Shown: positions 26,037 to 36,054 of the stretch, in pieces
How positions within the stretch are numbered: the first letter of the stretch is position 1
How the letters are laid out: every line of letters begins with the position of its first letter
DNA from: Haloactinomyces albus
Lineage (GTDB): Bacteria; Actinomycetota; Actinomycetes; Mycobacteriales; Pseudonocardiaceae
DNA length: 64,000 bases
Direction: 5' to 3'
Assembly (NCBI RefSeq): GCF_031458135.1
Contig: NZ_JAVDXW010000001.1
Span: 1,302,001-1,366,000, forward strand
Position numbers and translations under genes: made by a program
The notes under the pieces: model-generated
What the model was told of the DNA's origin: nothing
Database searches by the model: none
The model's input: the letters and a program-made list of their open reading frames with translations, nothing else

Positions 26037-27743
26037 GTGGCGACCGATTCTCCGAAACGGGCATCGTGCGGGACCCGCGCCTCGACCAGGGCTGCCGACC
26101 GGATTGCGTCCTGGTGCCTGCGCAGGGCCCCGGAATTGCTCAACGTGGGCACACTGGCGCGACAAGGTGTCCTCCGGCCGATGCGGCCGGACAAGCTGAT
26201 ACGCATTCTGCTCGCATGGCGGCGATGGGGGATCACGCCGCCGATGGGCTATGCCGTCGGCGCCATCCGCCATCCCGACCGCCCGGCGATCATCGATGAG
26301 CGGGGCGCACTCAGCTTCGCCGAGGTGGAGCAGCGCACCACCCGGTTGGCGCACGGCCTGCGCGAGCGCGGCCCCAGCGGCGACACGCGGGTGGGAATCC
26401 TGTGCCGCAACCACCACGGGATGGTGGAAACGGTCATCGCGTGCTCCAAGATCGGGACCGATGCCGTTCTGATCAACACCGGTTTGAGCGCACAGCAGAT
26501 AAGCGATGTTGTCACCGAGCAGAACATCGGACTCCTGGTCGTGGACAACGAATTCCTCGAACACGTCACCGCTCTCACCGACACCCAGATGGTGCTGGCA
26601 TGGACCGAGGGCACCACCAGGCACGCCACCCTGGAACACCTCATCGGCAATTCATCGGCACGGCCACTCCCCCGCCCCTCGCGACACAGCCGGATGATCG
26701 TGCTCACCTCCGGCACAACCGGCCCTCCGAAAGGGGCGCGTCGCCCGGACCCACCGGGACTGGCACCGGCCGCCACCGTGCTCTCCCGAATGCCGCTGCG
26801 CAGCGGGGAGCGGATGCTGATCTGTGCTCCGCTGTTTCACACCTGGGGAATCGCGGGCTTTCAGCTCGGCATCGTGCTCGGTGCCACTCTCGTACTGCGC
26901 CGCAAGTTCGAACCCCAACAGGCTCTGGCCGCGATCCAGCGGCACCGCTGCACCTCCGTGTTCGCCGTGCCCGTGATGCTCCAGCGGATACTCGAGCTCC
27001 CGGCCGACGTGCGCACTCCCTACGACCACCGCTCGCTGCGGGTGGTCGCCTGTAGCGGCTCGGCACTGTCCGCGGACCTCGCGAAGAACTTTCAACGCGA
27101 ATTCGGCCGGGTCCTGTACAACTTCTACGGATCCACCGAAGCCTCATGGGTGAGCATCGCCACCCCGCACGATCTGTGGCAGGCACCGGGAACGGCAGGC
27201 ACCGCGCCACGTGGAACGAAGCTACGCCTGCTCGACAGCGACAACGAGCCCGTGCCCACCGGCGGTACCGGACGGATCTTCGTCGGCAACGACATGCTCT
27301 TCGAGGGCTACACCAACGGATACGACAAGGAGCTGCACGACGGACTCATGCCCACCGGCGACCTCGGTCGCCTCGACTCGGCCGGGCGCCTGTTCGTCGC
27401 AGGCCGCGCGGACGACATGATCGTTTCAGGGGGCGAGAACGTCTATCCGCAGGAAACCGAAGACGCCATCGCCTCGCTGCCCGAGGTCACGGAAGTGGCG
27501 GTGACGGGAGTGGCGGACGCGGAATACGGTCAGCGCCTCGCCGCGTTCGTCGTCACCCCTGAGGGCAGCGGTCTCGACGCGGAAACGCTGCGGGCACGTG
27601 TTCGTCCGAAGTTGTCGCAGTTCGCCCGACCCCGCGACGTGGTGTTCCTGGACCGGCTTCCCCGCAACGCCACCGGCAAGGTCGTTCCGCGTGAGCTTCC
27701 CGACAGCACCGGGTCCGACTCCCCGGTTCGACACGGTCGGTAA
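26037..27743 (+). CDS. acyl-CoA synthetase, FadD2/FadD12-like
   Basis: A 568-residue AMP-forming enzyme that activates fatty or related acids to CoA thioesters through an acyl-adenylate. It starts at GTG 26037 after GAGAGGGGG. It carries [14 protein letters not shown] (P-loop, about residue 220), [30 protein letters not shown] (with the adenine-binding Asp), [18 protein letters not shown] and a C-terminal [11 protein letters not shown] with the catalytic Lys. An N-terminal helical extension (about residues 1-60, [20 protein letters not shown]) is typical of mycobacterial FadD2/FadD12. Chain-length preference is unknown. Orn follows 73 bases downstream. Confidence 0.9.
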   Translation: MATDSPKRASCGTRASTRAADRIASWCLRRAPELLNVGTLARQGVLRPMRPDKLIRILLAWRRWGITPPMGYAVGAIRHPDRPAIIDERGALSFAEVEQRTTRLAHGLRERGPSGDTRVGILCRNHHGMVETVIACSKIGTDAVLINTGLSAQQISDVVTEQNIGLLVVDNEFLEHVTALTDTQMVLAWTEGTTRHATLEHLIGNSSARPLPRPSRHSRMIVLTSGTTGPPKGARRPDPPGLAPAATVLSRMPLRSGERMLICAPLFHTWGIAGFQLGIVLGATLVLRRKFEPQQALAAIQRHRCTSVFAVPVMLQRILELPADVRTPYDHRSLRVVACSGSALSADLAKNFQREFGRVLYNFYGSTEASWVSIATPHDLWQAPGTAGTAPRGTKLRLLDSDNEPVPTGGTGRIFVGNDMLFEGYTNGYDKELHDGLMPTGDLGRLDSAGRLFVAGRADDMIVSGGENVYPQETEDAIASLPEVTEVAVTGVADAEYGQRLAAFVVTPEGSGLDAETLRARVRPKLSQFARPRDVVFLDRLPRNATGKVVPRELPDSTGSDSPVRHGR

Positions 27744-27816
27744 TCAACCGGGTACGCACGTCCACACACACCGGCAACCGGGCAATCACCCGCCGTGGCG
27801 CGTTAGGCTCACGCGG

Positions 27817-28464
27817 GTGAACGACCGCCTAGTGTGGATCGACTGCGAAATGACCGGTCTGGATCTCGGCTCCGACGCCCTGGTCGAGATCGCGGCCTTG
27901 GTCACCGATGCCGATCTGAACATCCTCGGGGAGGGCGTGGACATCGTCATCCACGCCGACGACGACACCTTGGCCGGCATGCCTGAGGTGGTGCGTGAGA
28001 TGCACGAACGATCCGGGCTCACCGATGAGGTCCGCAACTCGGCGGTGAGCCTCGCAGACGCGGAACAGCAGGTGCTCGACTACCTGCGTCGTCATCTGCC
28101 CGATGGGCGTTCCGCTCCCCTGGCCGGGAATTCGATCGCCACCGACCGTGGTTTCATCGCCCGCGACATGCCCGCCCTCGACGCCTACCTGCATTACCGC
28201 ATGGTCGACGTCTCCTCCATCAAGGAACTGTGCCGCCGGTGGTTTCCTCGGGTCTACTACGCGCAGCCGGAGAAGGGGTTGGCGCACCGGGCGCTGGCCG
28301 ACGTACGCGAATCCATCCGCGAGCTCGCCTATTACCGGCGTACCGCGTTCGTCCCCCAGCCCGGCCCCAGCAGCGAGGAGGCGCAAGCGGTCGCCACCGA
28401 GCTGCTCGAAGGTGCCGCCGAAGTCGGCGGCACGGAGAAGGCCCGCGAGGCAACCGAGGAGTAG
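27817..28464 (+). CDS. orn: oligoribonuclease
   Basis: A 215-residue DEDDh 3'-5' exoribonuclease that degrades di- to pentanucleotides, including linear pGpG from c-di-GMP. Exo I is [20 protein letters not shown] (Asp and Glu), Exo II is [19 protein letters not shown], and Exo III has [18 protein letters not shown] (His and Asp). It starts at GTG 27817. The C-terminal 25 residues, rich in Glu and Ala, go slightly beyond the E. coli enzyme. It stands alone and is convergent to a pseudogene. Confidence 0.96.
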   Translation: MNDRLVWIDCEMTGLDLGSDALVEIAALVTDADLNILGEGVDIVIHADDDTLAGMPEVVREMHERSGLTDEVRNSAVSLADAEQQVLDYLRRHLPDGRSAPLAGNSIATDRGFIARDMPALDAYLHYRMVDVSSIKELCRRWFPRVYYAQPEKGLAHRALADVRESIRELAYYRRTAFVPQPGPSSEEAQAVATELLEGAAEVGGTEKAREATEE

Positions 28465-28671
28465 CAGGGCTGCACCGGACGACACGGCCGAGCACCGACG
28501 ACGCCAGACCACAGCGGTCACGAGGTCCGGGGAAGAACCGGAACAGAGGGCACGACAACGCAGGTCACCGCGTCGGCCCAACCCCGGTGAGAACTCCTCC
28601 GCCCCGTCTTGCCCAGCAGCAATGCTCGCTACCGTTCATTTCTCGCGGTTCTTCTCCGGACCCCGTGCTGG

Positions 28672-29607
28672 TTACGCGGTTTGGCCGCCGTCGACGACCA
28701 TGGCGTGGCCGGTGGCGAAGCCACCCTCGTCGGAGCACAACCACAGCACGGCCGCGGCGATCTCCTCGGGCTTGCCCGGGCGGCCGATCGGCTCTTGGGC
28801 GATCACGTTCTCCCGGCCTTCGCGCATGTCGCCGGTGAGCCGCCCGATCATTGCGGTGTCGATGATCCCGGGGCAGATCGCGTTGATGCGGATGCCTGCG
28901 GAGGCGTAGTCCAGGGCTGCGGACTTGGTGATCCCGATGACGCCGTGCTTGGTCGCGGCGTAGGCGGCTTGCCCGGCAAAGCCCTTCACCCCGGCGCCGG
29001 CGGAGGTGTTCACGACCGCGCCGCCGCCGTGGGCGAGCATCACCGGGATCTCGTGTCGCATGCTGAGGAACACTCCGCGCAGTTGACCGCGACGAGCCGG
29101 TCCCACTCGTCCTCGGTGATCTCGGCCGCCTGCTCCAGCGGCAGGGTGAGGTCGAAGACCTTGCCGGGGTCGATCTCGCGGTTGAAGATCAGCTCGATCA
29201 ACTGGGGCAGGAACCGGCGCACCGGGGCGTGACCGCCGTGCAGGTGCACCTGGGAGAAGAACAGTTCCTCACCCGGCAACCGCACGTCGTGGGTGATACC
29301 GACGTAGCCGACGTGTCCGCCCAGGCGGGTGGCGCGGATGGCCTGCATCATCGCCTCCTGGATACCGACCGCCCCGATGAGGCCGTGCGCCCCGAGTCCA
29401 CCGGTGAGCTCCTCGACGACGCCGACATACTCGTGCCCCATCGGCCTCGGGCCGTCGACGTGCTCAACACCGCGGTAGGGCCACAGGTCCGAGCCGCAGA
29501 CACACACCGCGGACGGGCGGAGGCTCGCATCCACGGGGTGCAGGATCGTCGGAACCTCTCGGTCCTCCCCCGGACATCCCCGGGGCGTGCAGCACAGCAC
29601 CACGCAC
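28672..29607 (-). pseudogene. chimeric pseudogene: zinc alcohol dehydrogenase fused to short-chain dehydrogenase
   Basis: From GTG 29607 (after GAGGAG) the sequence starts as a zinc ADH (RGAVLHAPG), changes frame near 29575 and continues as EDREVPTILHP, CVCGSDLWPYRG and RPMGHEYVGVVEE. It then jumps at about 29408 to the late ADH part [34 protein letters not shown] and [13 protein letters not shown], so about 150 residues are lost. At about 29125 it enters an SDR at [15 protein letters not shown] one-base loss near 29083 shifts frame before [35 protein letters not shown] and [20 protein letters not shown]. The SDR lacks its NAD-binding N-terminal third. Four lesions make it dead. Confidence 0.85.
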
Positions 29608-29669
29608 GTTGTCTCTCCTCACGTCACTCCTGGATTGGCTCTCGGTCGAGCCGGAAGGTCGATTCGGTG

Positions 29670-30049
29670 CCCACTTTCGAGGCAGGCTGCGCACGCGAGT
29701 GCGCAGCGCACGCACCTGTTCGACTTGGCCCGGGTGGCCAACGCCACCACCCGGGCACGTCACAAGCCCAGCAACAGGTCACGCCGAGTGTCCAACGCGT
29801 CCTCGCCGGCATGACCACCATGCCGGCGTTCGTGCAGAACAGGCGCCTGGACATGGGGGCGCCGTCAACCGGCTCGGCCGCGCCCCGTACTCACCCGTGT
29901 TCGAAAATCCGGCACGAGCGGCCAACTTTGCCCGGTCTGCCTTCTTCAGCCCGCACGCGAACGAGTTCTCTCCCGACTGGAACAGCGCGGCGAACACCAC
30001 GGTGGCCCATGCTGCGCACTTCGGCTGGTCGCCCGCTCTTCGCCCCTGA
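29670..30049 (+). pseudogene. decayed MmyB-type XRE regulator
   Basis: Consecutive pieces in three plus-strand frames match helix-turn-helix regulators with an MmyB-like ligand-binding domain. They are QRTHLFDLARVANATTRARH (about 29704), QQVTPSVQRVLAGMTTMPAF and VQNRRLDM (about 29775), then AVNRLGRAPYSPVFENPARA, NFARSAFFSPHANEFSPDWN and SAANTTVA (about 29865-30000), then RTSAGR. The N-terminal helix-turn-helix and the C-terminal third are missing. The gene is divergent from the dead ADH/SDR gene, the usual arrangement of such regulators with their oxidoreductase targets, so both partners decayed together. Confidence 0.7.
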
Positions 30050-30181
30050 TCGAAGCAGAGCCGTGATCGAATGCCGGGTACCGGTCATCGGAGCCACAAC
30101 AACCGACCCCCGTGAAAGCGCTCGACGGCGGACGCTAGGATGGTCAACGTCGTTCGGAACGGCCACGTTCCGAACAGCCGT

Positions 30182-30258
30182 GGTGGGTGTAGCTCAGTCG
30201 GTAGAGCACTGGGTTGTGGTCCCAGGAGTCGCGGGTTCGAATCCCGTCACTCACCCCA
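30182..30258 (+). tRNA. tRNA-His (anticodon GTG)
   Basis: Acceptor GTGGGTG pairs with CACTCAC (one G-T), with the extra 5' G at position -1 opposite discriminator C, diagnostic of tRNA-His. The D arm is AGCTCAGTCGGTAGAGC, the anticodon stem CTGGG/CCCAG encloses TTGTGGT, and the T arm is GCGGG-TTCGAAT-CCCGT. CCA is encoded (30256-30258). Confidence 0.97.
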
Positions 30259-30261
30259 CTG

Positions 30262-30299
30262 AAAGCGGCCCTGGTCCGGCATCGGATCAGGGCCGCTTT
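30262..30299. terminator. 17-base hairpin with GCAT loop after tRNA-His
   Basis: AAAGCGGCCCTGGTCCG and its complement (one G-T wobble) around GCAT, ending in TTT. It starts three bases after the tRNA CCA and lies 50 bases past the stop of the minus-strand MetE-like gene, so it probably terminates both transcripts. Confidence 0.85.
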
Positions 30300-30349
30300 G
30301 CTGTGCGGGGTGTTCAGAGGCTCCGGCGGCTCACGGTTCGCGTGATCAC

Positions 30350-31381
30350 TCAGTTCTCGGCTTCGTCGCGGAACAGCCTGCCCAGGTCGGCCGCCATCCG
30401 CAGTGCGCGCCGCGCCCACTCCGGTGCTGCCCCACCCAGACCGCACGCAGGTGTCGGCATGCTGCGCTCGGCCAGCATCCGGCGATGGAAACCCAGTCGC
30501 GCGGCCATCTCCTGCGCGGGCCGTGCGAGATCCCGAACCGTGGGCTCCCGCGTGGGTGCCACGTTCGGCACCAGCCCAAGCAGGAGGGTGAGATCCTCCT
30601 CCCAGGCTTCGCCCAGTTCGTCGGCCAGTGTCGCCGACATCGAATCGAGGCCGGTGGCATCCAGTGCGATCGCACCGGCGCCCGCGCGGCGCAACAGGCC
30701 CACCGGAGGCCGCGACGCACAGCAGTGCACCACGACCGGACTCCCGGTGGCCGCGCCGAGCCGGTCGATCACCTCGGACAGGAGCCGCTGCACCTCGGGC
30801 TCGGGAACGGCGGGCACATGGCCGTATCCGGAGGGAGTGGGCAGGCCACCGTGCAGCACCGCGGGAAGGGTCGGTTCGTCGAGCTGGACGAGCACGCGCG
30901 CACCCGTCCGCGCCGACACCTGGCCGGCATGCTCGATGAGGCCCTCGATCAGCGATTCGGTGAAGTCCCGCAGCGCCCCGTGGTCGGTCAGCACCCGGTG
31001 CCCGCGCTCCAGCTCGATTCCTCCGGACAGCGTCCACGGCCCGGCGGCCTGCACCTTGACGGTGTGCAGCGGCCCCTCGGTCTCGGAGATCGTCTGGAGG
31101 GCATCGAGGTCCCAGCGCAGCAGGTCGACGGCGCGTCGTTGATCGCGGCCCGCACGCGCGGCGACCCGATACCCCGAAGGGACGACTTCAACAGGGAGAT
31201 CGAGCAGCAGACCCGCCGCACGTCCCAACAGGTCCGCACCGACGCCCCGCTCAGGCAGCTCCGGAAGTGGCGTCAGGCCGGGAAGTTCCCCGGCGACGAG
31301 ACGGGTCGTCTCATACGGGTCGGTTCCGGGCATCGAACCGATCGCGGTCGCGGTACCGGGCGTCCAGGGTGTTTCGGTCAC
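30350..31381 (-). CDS. MetE-like (vitamin B12-independent methionine synthase-like) protein
   Basis: A 343-residue TIM-barrel protein of the UROD/MetE-like superfamily, much shorter than true MetE (about 750). Motifs: TAIGSMPGTDPYETTRLVAG at the start, VKVQAAGPWTLSG, VLVQLDEPTLPAVLHG and VVVHCCASRPPVGLL (His and Cys positions like the MetE zinc site), then LLLGLVPNVAPTREPT and PACGLGG near the end. The methyl donor and acceptor are unknown. It is the third gene of the iscS-mnmA operon, 25 bases behind mnmA, an order like mycobacterial Rv3025c-Rv3024c and the nearby Rv3015c. Starts at GTG 31381. Confidence 0.85.
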   Translation of the reverse strand: MTETPWTPGTATAIGSMPGTDPYETTRLVAGELPGLTPLPELPERGVGADLLGRAAGLLLDLPVEVVPSGYRVAARAGRDQRRAVDLLRWDLDALQTISETEGPLHTVKVQAAGPWTLSGGIELERGHRVLTDHGALRDFTESLIEGLIEHAGQVSARTGARVLVQLDEPTLPAVLHGGLPTPSGYGHVPAVPEPEVQRLLSEVIDRLGAATGSPVVVHCCASRPPVGLLRRAGAGAIALDATGLDSMSATLADELGEAWEEDLTLLLGLVPNVAPTREPTVRDLARPAQEMAARLGFHRRMLAERSMPTPACGLGGAAPEWARRALRMAADLGRLFRDEAEN

Positions 31382-31406
31382 GTGGTCATTGTCGCAGGCA
31401 CCGCAC

Positions 31407-32495
31407 TCAGCGGGTGGCGGAGATCTTGGCGCTGCCGAGAACGAGATCCCCCTCGGCTTCGGGGTGGTACAGCACCACGGATTGGCCGGGCGCGACCCCC
31501 TTCATCTCCTCCCGCAGCCGTACCCGCACGGTGCCGTCGGCGACCTCGGCGACGGCCTCGGCGGTTTCGCCGTGGGCGCGGATCTGGACGGCGCACTCGG
31601 TCGGTCCGCTCAGGGGTTGTTCGGACGGCCAGATCGGGCGAGTGGCATCGATTTCCGTGACACCCAGGTGATCGGCGTTGCCCACCTTGACGTCGCCCGA
31701 AACCGGCTCCAGCGACAGCACGTAGCGCGGGCGGCCATCCGGCGCGGGTGCGTCGATGCCCAACCCCTTGCGCTGGCCGACCGTGAACCCGTGCACCCCG
31801 CTGTGCTCGCCGAGCACAGCGCCGCTGTCGGCGTCGACCAGGTTGCCCGGCCGCTCGCCCAGCTTGGATTCCAGGAACTTTTTGGTGTCGCCGTCGGGGA
31901 TGAAACAGATGTCGTGGCTGTCGGGCTTCTGCGCCACAGCCAGATCCCGTTCGTCCGCCTCGGCACGCACCTCGGTCTTCAGCGAGTCCCCGAGCGGGAA
32001 CATCGCGTGCCGCAACTGCTCGGCGGTCAACGATGCCAGCACATAAGACTGGTCCTTGCTGTCGTCTCGGCTGCGGCGCAGGACCGGCGTCTCGTCGACG
32101 AGGGACAACCGCGCGTAGTGACCGGTGCACACCGCATCGAAGCCCAGCGCGATCGCCTTGTCCAGCAGGGCCTCGAACTTGATCTTCTCGTTGCAGGTCA
32201 TGCACGGGTTCGGGGTGCGCCCGGCCGCGTACTCCCCGACGAAGGAGTCGATGACCTCCTCGGTGAACCGCTCGGCGAAGTCCCACACGTAGAAGGGGAT
32301 CCCCAGAATGTCGGCCGCGCGACGGGCGTCCCGGGAGTCCTCGACGGTGCAGCAACCGCGCGCACCGGTGCGCAGGGTTCCCGGCTTCGCCGACAGCGCC
32401 AGGTGTACCCCTGTCACCTCATGGCCCGCCGCCACCGCCCGGGCCGCTGCGACGGCGGAATCCACTCCGCCGCTCATTGCTGCGAGTACTCGCAC
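31407..32495 (-). CDS. mnmA: tRNA-specific 2-thiouridylase
   Basis: A 362-residue enzyme that thiolates U34 of tRNA-Lys, -Glu and -Gln using sulfur relayed from a cysteine desulfurase. [19 protein letters not shown] holds the PP-loop for [23 protein letters not shown] holds the first catalytic Cys, and [17 protein letters not shown] the second. The GIRK-like end [12 protein letters not shown] and a C-terminal beta domain follow. I chose GTG 32495 because GGAGG is 7 bases upstream, better placed than for GTG 32501. It begins two bases after the desulfurase stop, a natural pairing of sulfur donor and tRNA modifier. Confidence 0.95.
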   Translation of the reverse strand: MRVLAAMSGGVDSAVAAARAVAAGHEVTGVHLALSAKPGTLRTGARGCCTVEDSRDARRAADILGIPFYVWDFAERFTEEVIDSFVGEYAAGRTPNPCMTCNEKIKFEALLDKAIALGFDAVCTGHYARLSLVDETPVLRRSRDDSKDQSYVLASLTAEQLRHAMFPLGDSLKTEVRAEADERDLAVAQKPDSHDICFIPDGDTKKFLESKLGERPGNLVDADSGAVLGEHSGVHGFTVGQRKGLGIDAPAPDGRPRYVLSLEPVSGDVKVGNADHLGVTEIDATRPIWPSEQPLSGPTECAVQIRAHGETAEAVAEVADGTVRVRLREEMKGVAPGQSVVLYHPEAEGDLVLGSAKISATR

Positions 32496-32497
32496 GC

Positions 32498-33727
32498 TCA
32501 CACCTCCGTCGGGGCTGTCGTCGGACCGGCCTTGCGCAGACCGGACAGTCCGGCACTGCGTGCCCGCTGCACCGCCGGGCCGATCGCCTCGGTCAGTGCC
32601 TGCACATCCGCGGACGTCGAATTGTGTCCCAGTGAGAACCGCAACGACCCTCGCGCCGCCTGCGCATCGGCTCCCATCGCCAGGAGCACATGGCTGGGTT
32701 CGGCCACCCCGGCAGTGCAGGCCGAGCCGGTCGAACACTCGATTCCCTTGGCATCCAGCAACATCAGCAGGCTGTCCCCCTCACAGCCGGGAAATGTGAA
32801 GTGGGCATTGCCCGCCAACCGCACATACTCGTCCGTTCCGGGATCGGTTCCGGGATCACCGTTGAGAGTCGCATCCGGCACCGCCGCGCGTACGCCACTG
32901 ATCAACTCGTCCCGCAACCGACTCAACTCGCCGATGTGCCGTGTTCTGGTCTCCACCGCCTCACGCACGGCGCTGGCCAACCCGAGCACGCCCGGTGTGT
33001 CGAGCGTACCGGAGCGCACGTCACGTTCCTGGCCACCACCGTGCAGGACCGGCGTGCACTCCACGTCCCGGGACAGCACCAGCACGCCCACACCGTAGGG
33101 GCCACCGACCTTGTGCCCCGTCATCGTCAGCGCCGACACCCCCGTCGACGCGAAATCCACGGGGACCGTCTCGACCGCCTGCACAGCGTCGGTGTGCAAC
33201 GGGACGCCGTGGGAACAGGCGACCTCGGCAAGTTCGGAGATCGGATTGATGGTGCCGACCTCGTTGTTCGCCCACATCACCGTGGCCAACGCCACCTCGT
33301 CGGGAGCCGCACGCAGCGCCTCGTCGAGTACCTCGGGCCGCACTCGGCCGTGGCCATCGACGTCCAGCCAGGTGATTTCGGCGCCTTCGTGCTCGGCCAG
33401 CCACTCGACAGCGTCCAGGACGGCGTGGTGCTCCACAACCGAGGCCAGGATGCGGCGGCGTTGCGGGTTCCGGGTTCGTCGAGCCCAGAAGATTCCCTTG
33501 ACCGCCAGGTTGTCGCTCTCGGTGCCACCCGCGGTGAACACGACCTCCGACGGTCTCGCCCCCAGCGCGGCGGCGATGTCCTCCCGGGATTCCTCCACCG
33601 CCCGACGCGCGCGCCTGCCCGAGGTGTGCAGCGATGAGGCGTTGCCCAACGTGGCCAGCGCCTCGCTCATCACCGCGACCGCCTCCGACCGCATCGGAGT
33701 GGTGGCCGCATGGTCCAGGTAAGTCAT
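32498..33727 (-). CDS. iscS: cysteine desulfurase, IscS/NifS family
   Basis: A 409-residue PLP enzyme that turns cysteine into alanine and an enzyme-bound persulfide. It opens with [15 protein letters not shown]. The PLP region has [43 protein letters not shown], the Schiff-base Lys in [14 protein letters not shown], and the catalytic loop Cys in [12 protein letters not shown]. It heads the operon iscS-mnmA-MetE-like, so its main partner here is probably MnmA rather than an Fe-S assembly scaffold; no isc/suf genes are adjacent. Confidence 0.94.
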   Translation of the reverse strand: MTYLDHAATTPMRSEAVAVMSEALATLGNASSLHTSGRRARRAVEESREDIAAALGARPSEVVFTAGGTESDNLAVKGIFWARRTRNPQRRRILASVVEHHAVLDAVEWLAEHEGAEITWLDVDGHGRVRPEVLDEALRAAPDEVALATVMWANNEVGTINPISELAEVACSHGVPLHTDAVQAVETVPVDFASTGVSALTMTGHKVGGPYGVGVLVLSRDVECTPVLHGGGQERDVRSGTLDTPGVLGLASAVREAVETRTRHIGELSRLRDELISGVRAAVPDATLNGDPGTDPGTDEYVRLAGNAHFTFPGCEGDSLLMLLDAKGIECSTGSACTAGVAEPSHVLLAMGADAQAARGSLRFSLGHNSTSADVQALTEAIGPAVQRARSAGLSGLRKAGPTTAPTEV

Positions 33728-33898
33728 CGCCCTTCCAGGGTAGACCGCCCGGCGCGAGCGACCGGCCTCGCACCCGTCGGACCCACATCCACGAGCGGAA
33801 CGACCGGGAGGCCAGGCCCCGGTGCCGGAACCTCGATACCGACCGGCACGCCATCACCCACACCGCCGAGGTAGCCGACGACTTCGGCGGTGCACACA

Positions 33899-33940
33899 CA
33901 TCGTGGGCGGGCCGCTGATGGTGTCGGCCCGCCCACGATG
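33899..33940 (-). terminator. 15-base perfect hairpin downstream of etfA
   Basis: CATCGTGGGCGGGCC (33899-33913) and its exact complement (33926-33940) with a 12-base loop, followed on the minus strand by a TG-rich run. It begins 12 bases past the etfA stop and should end the etfBA transcript. 33728-33898 holds no gene that I can support. Confidence 0.85.
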
Positions 33941-33951
33941 CTTCGGTGCTT

Positions 33952-34911
33952 TCAGCTCTTGCGCTTGTCGATTTCGTCGGTGAGCTGAGGGGCGACCTTG
34001 AACAGGTCACCGACCACGCCGAAGTCGGCGATCTCGAAGATCGGCGCCTCGGCGTCCTTGTTGACGGCCACGATGGTCTTCGAGGTCTGCATGCCGGCGC
34101 GGTGCTGGATCGCCCCGGAAATGCCCAGAGCCACATACAGCTGCGGTGAGACGGTCTTGCCGGTCTGGCCGACCTGGAACTGGGCCGGGTAGAACCCCGA
34201 ATCCACCGCCGCCCGCGAGGCACCCACCGCGGCACCCAGCGAGTCGGCCAGCTTCTCGATGACCTCGAAACTCTCGGCGGAACCGACACCGCGGCCACCG
34301 GAGACCACCACACCGGCCTCGGTCAGCTCGGGACGATCCCCGGACTCGGCAGGCTGCCTGCCGGTCACCCGCGCGGCCTTCGCCGGATCCACGGCCGGGA
34401 CCTCGACGGAGACCTGCTCACCGGCACCACTGACCGCCTCGGCCTCCACACTGCCCGGCAACACCGTGACCACCGGCACCCCGGAGGTGACCTTGGCCGT
34501 GGCCTCGTACGAGCCACCGAACACCGAATGCGAGGCCACCCCCTCGGCGTCGATGTCGACGACCTCCGACAGCAACCCGGAACCCAGCCGCATCGCCAAC
34601 CGGCCCGCGATCTCCTTACCGTCGATCGAAGCCGGAATCAACACCGCCGCCGGCTGCGCACTGCCCGCCAGGTGCGCCAGCACGTCCACCTGCGGAGCCA
34701 CCAGATACCCGCCGACCTCGGTCGACTCGCACGTATAGATCTTGCTCGCGCCATAGGCAGCCAGGCTGTCGACCAGCTTGCCCGCCGTGCCCGGCTCACC
34801 GGTCACCACCGCAGCCGGCTCCCCCAACCGGCGCGCCGCGGCCAGCAGTTCCAGCGTGACCTTCTTGACCTCGCCACCGGCGTGGTCGACGAGGACCAAA
34901 ACCTCGGACAT
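33952..34911 (-). CDS. etfA: electron transfer flavoprotein, alpha subunit
   Basis: A 319-residue FAD-binding subunit of ETF, which carries electrons from acyl-CoA dehydrogenases to the respiratory chain. The N-terminus is [20 protein letters not shown]. The FAD domain shows [51 protein letters not shown] and [20 protein letters not shown] near the C-terminus. Length is normal. It is the second gene of etfBA (35-base gap). Catabolic partners elsewhere in the window include enoyl-CoA hydratase, thiolase and acyl-CoA synthetase. Confidence 0.97.
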   Translation of the reverse strand: MSEVLVLVDHAGGEVKKVTLELLAAARRLGEPAAVVTGEPGTAGKLVDSLAAYGASKIYTCESTEVGGYLVAPQVDVLAHLAGSAQPAAVLIPASIDGKEIAGRLAMRLGSGLLSEVVDIDAEGVASHSVFGGSYEATAKVTSGVPVVTVLPGSVEAEAVSGAGEQVSVEVPAVDPAKAARVTGRQPAESGDRPELTEAGVVVSGGRGVGSAESFEVIEKLADSLGAAVGASRAAVDSGFYPAQFQVGQTGKTVSPQLYVALGISGAIQHRAGMQTSKTIVAVNKDAEAPIFEIADFGVVGDLFKVAPQLTDEIDKRKS

Positions 34912-34946
34912 GGAAAAGCCTCTTCCCTCGCGAACCCGCTTACTCG

Positions 34947-35729
34947 TCAGACCAGCTTCTGACCGGTCAAGAACTCCACAATCTGCACGCCACCCTCGCC
35001 TTCGTCGGTGACGCGCTGACCGGCCTCCTTCGGCGGCGCCGGCGCCGACGAGACCACCTGCGAGGCCGCATTGGCCAGCCCGACCTCACCGGCCTCGATC
35101 CCGGCGTCGGCCAGCGACAGCACGCTCACCGGCTTCTTCTTGGCCGCCATGATCCCCTTGAACGACGGATACCGCGGCTCGTTGATCTTCTCCGTGACAC
35201 TCACCAGCGCAGGCAGGCTCGCCTCGACCGTGGCCACGCCCGCATCCGTCTCCCGCTCGATCGACACCGACTGCTCGTCGACCGACACCGAGCGCGCATA
35301 CGTCAACTGCGGCAACCCCAGCGCCTCGGCCACCATCGCAGGCACCGCACCGGCACGCCCGTCGGTGGACTCGTTACCGGCGATGACCAGATCCACCGAC
35401 TCCAAGGTGCCGACCACCTTGGCCAACGCCCGCGCGGTCTGGACCGCATCCGAGCCGTGCAGCGCCTCATCCGACAGGTGCACCGCCGAGTCGGCCCCCA
35501 TCGACAGCGCCTTGCGGATCGCCTCGTTCGCCCGCTCCGGACCCATGCACACGACGGTCACCTCGCCGCCCTGGGCCTCCTTGGCCAGCAACGCCTCTTC
35601 CACAGCGCGCTCGTTGATCTCATCCAACACCGCATCCGCCGACGCCCGATCCAACGTGTGATCGGCATCCGACAGCTTGCGCTCGGACCACGTGTCAGGC
35701 ACCTGCTTCACCAGGACGACAATGTTCAT
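34947..35729 (-). CDS. etfB: electron transfer flavoprotein, beta subunit
   Basis: A 260-residue partner of EtfA that binds AMP structurally. NIVVLVKQVPDTWSERKL at the start, LDEINERAVEEALLAKE, VVCMGPERANEAIRKALSMG, LVIAGNESTDGRAGAVPAM and the family signature VEASLPALVSVTEKINEPRY are all present. It is the first gene of the operon. The upstream gap 35730-36054 holds its promoter. Confidence 0.97.
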   Translation of the reverse strand: MNIVVLVKQVPDTWSERKLSDADHTLDRASADAVLDEINERAVEEALLAKEAQGGEVTVVCMGPERANEAIRKALSMGADSAVHLSDEALHGSDAVQTARALAKVVGTLESVDLVIAGNESTDGRAGAVPAMVAEALGLPQLTYARSVSVDEQSVSIERETDAGVATVEASLPALVSVTEKINEPRYPSFKGIMAAKKKPVSVLSLADAGIEAGEVGLANAASQVVSSAPAPPKEAGQRVTDEGEGGVQIVEFLTGQKLV

Positions 35730-36054
35730 GGGCCCTCTTCGACCTCCCGCGGACAGACGACAGCATCACCGGCTTAGCTCGTTCTCCCGAGGCCGTATTC
35801 CGGGTCGGATCCGAATACGGCTCCGGGAGCTTGACCTTGCCATGTGGTCACTCGAAAAGCACAGTGACTCCAACCACTCTCGATGTTACTATTCGGTAGG
35901 CTCGACGTAACCAGGGACGAGAGTGACAGTACTCACTTCACGACTGGTGCGGAGTCCCATACATCGAAACCCGAGGAATCGATTGCCGCAAAACCACCCG
36001 GAATCACCGGATGGCAAACGTGAATAGTCTTCTCGTCACACGTAGCCTTGGCCC
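35730..36054. other. intergenic region between divergent etfB and degV
   Basis: 325 bases, locally AT-richer than the genes. It should contain the etfBA and degV promoters. The only dyad noted is TTACTATTCGGTAG (35886-35899), an imperfect TetR-like site of the form TTACT-N4-GGTAG about 160 bases upstream of etfB. I see no small gene or structured RNA. Confidence 0.45.

Noticed and set aside
33724-33936. A 70-residue minus-strand frame between etfA and iscS
   Set aside because: Gly/Pro/Val-rich with no ribosome site, and it overlaps the etfA terminator hairpin.
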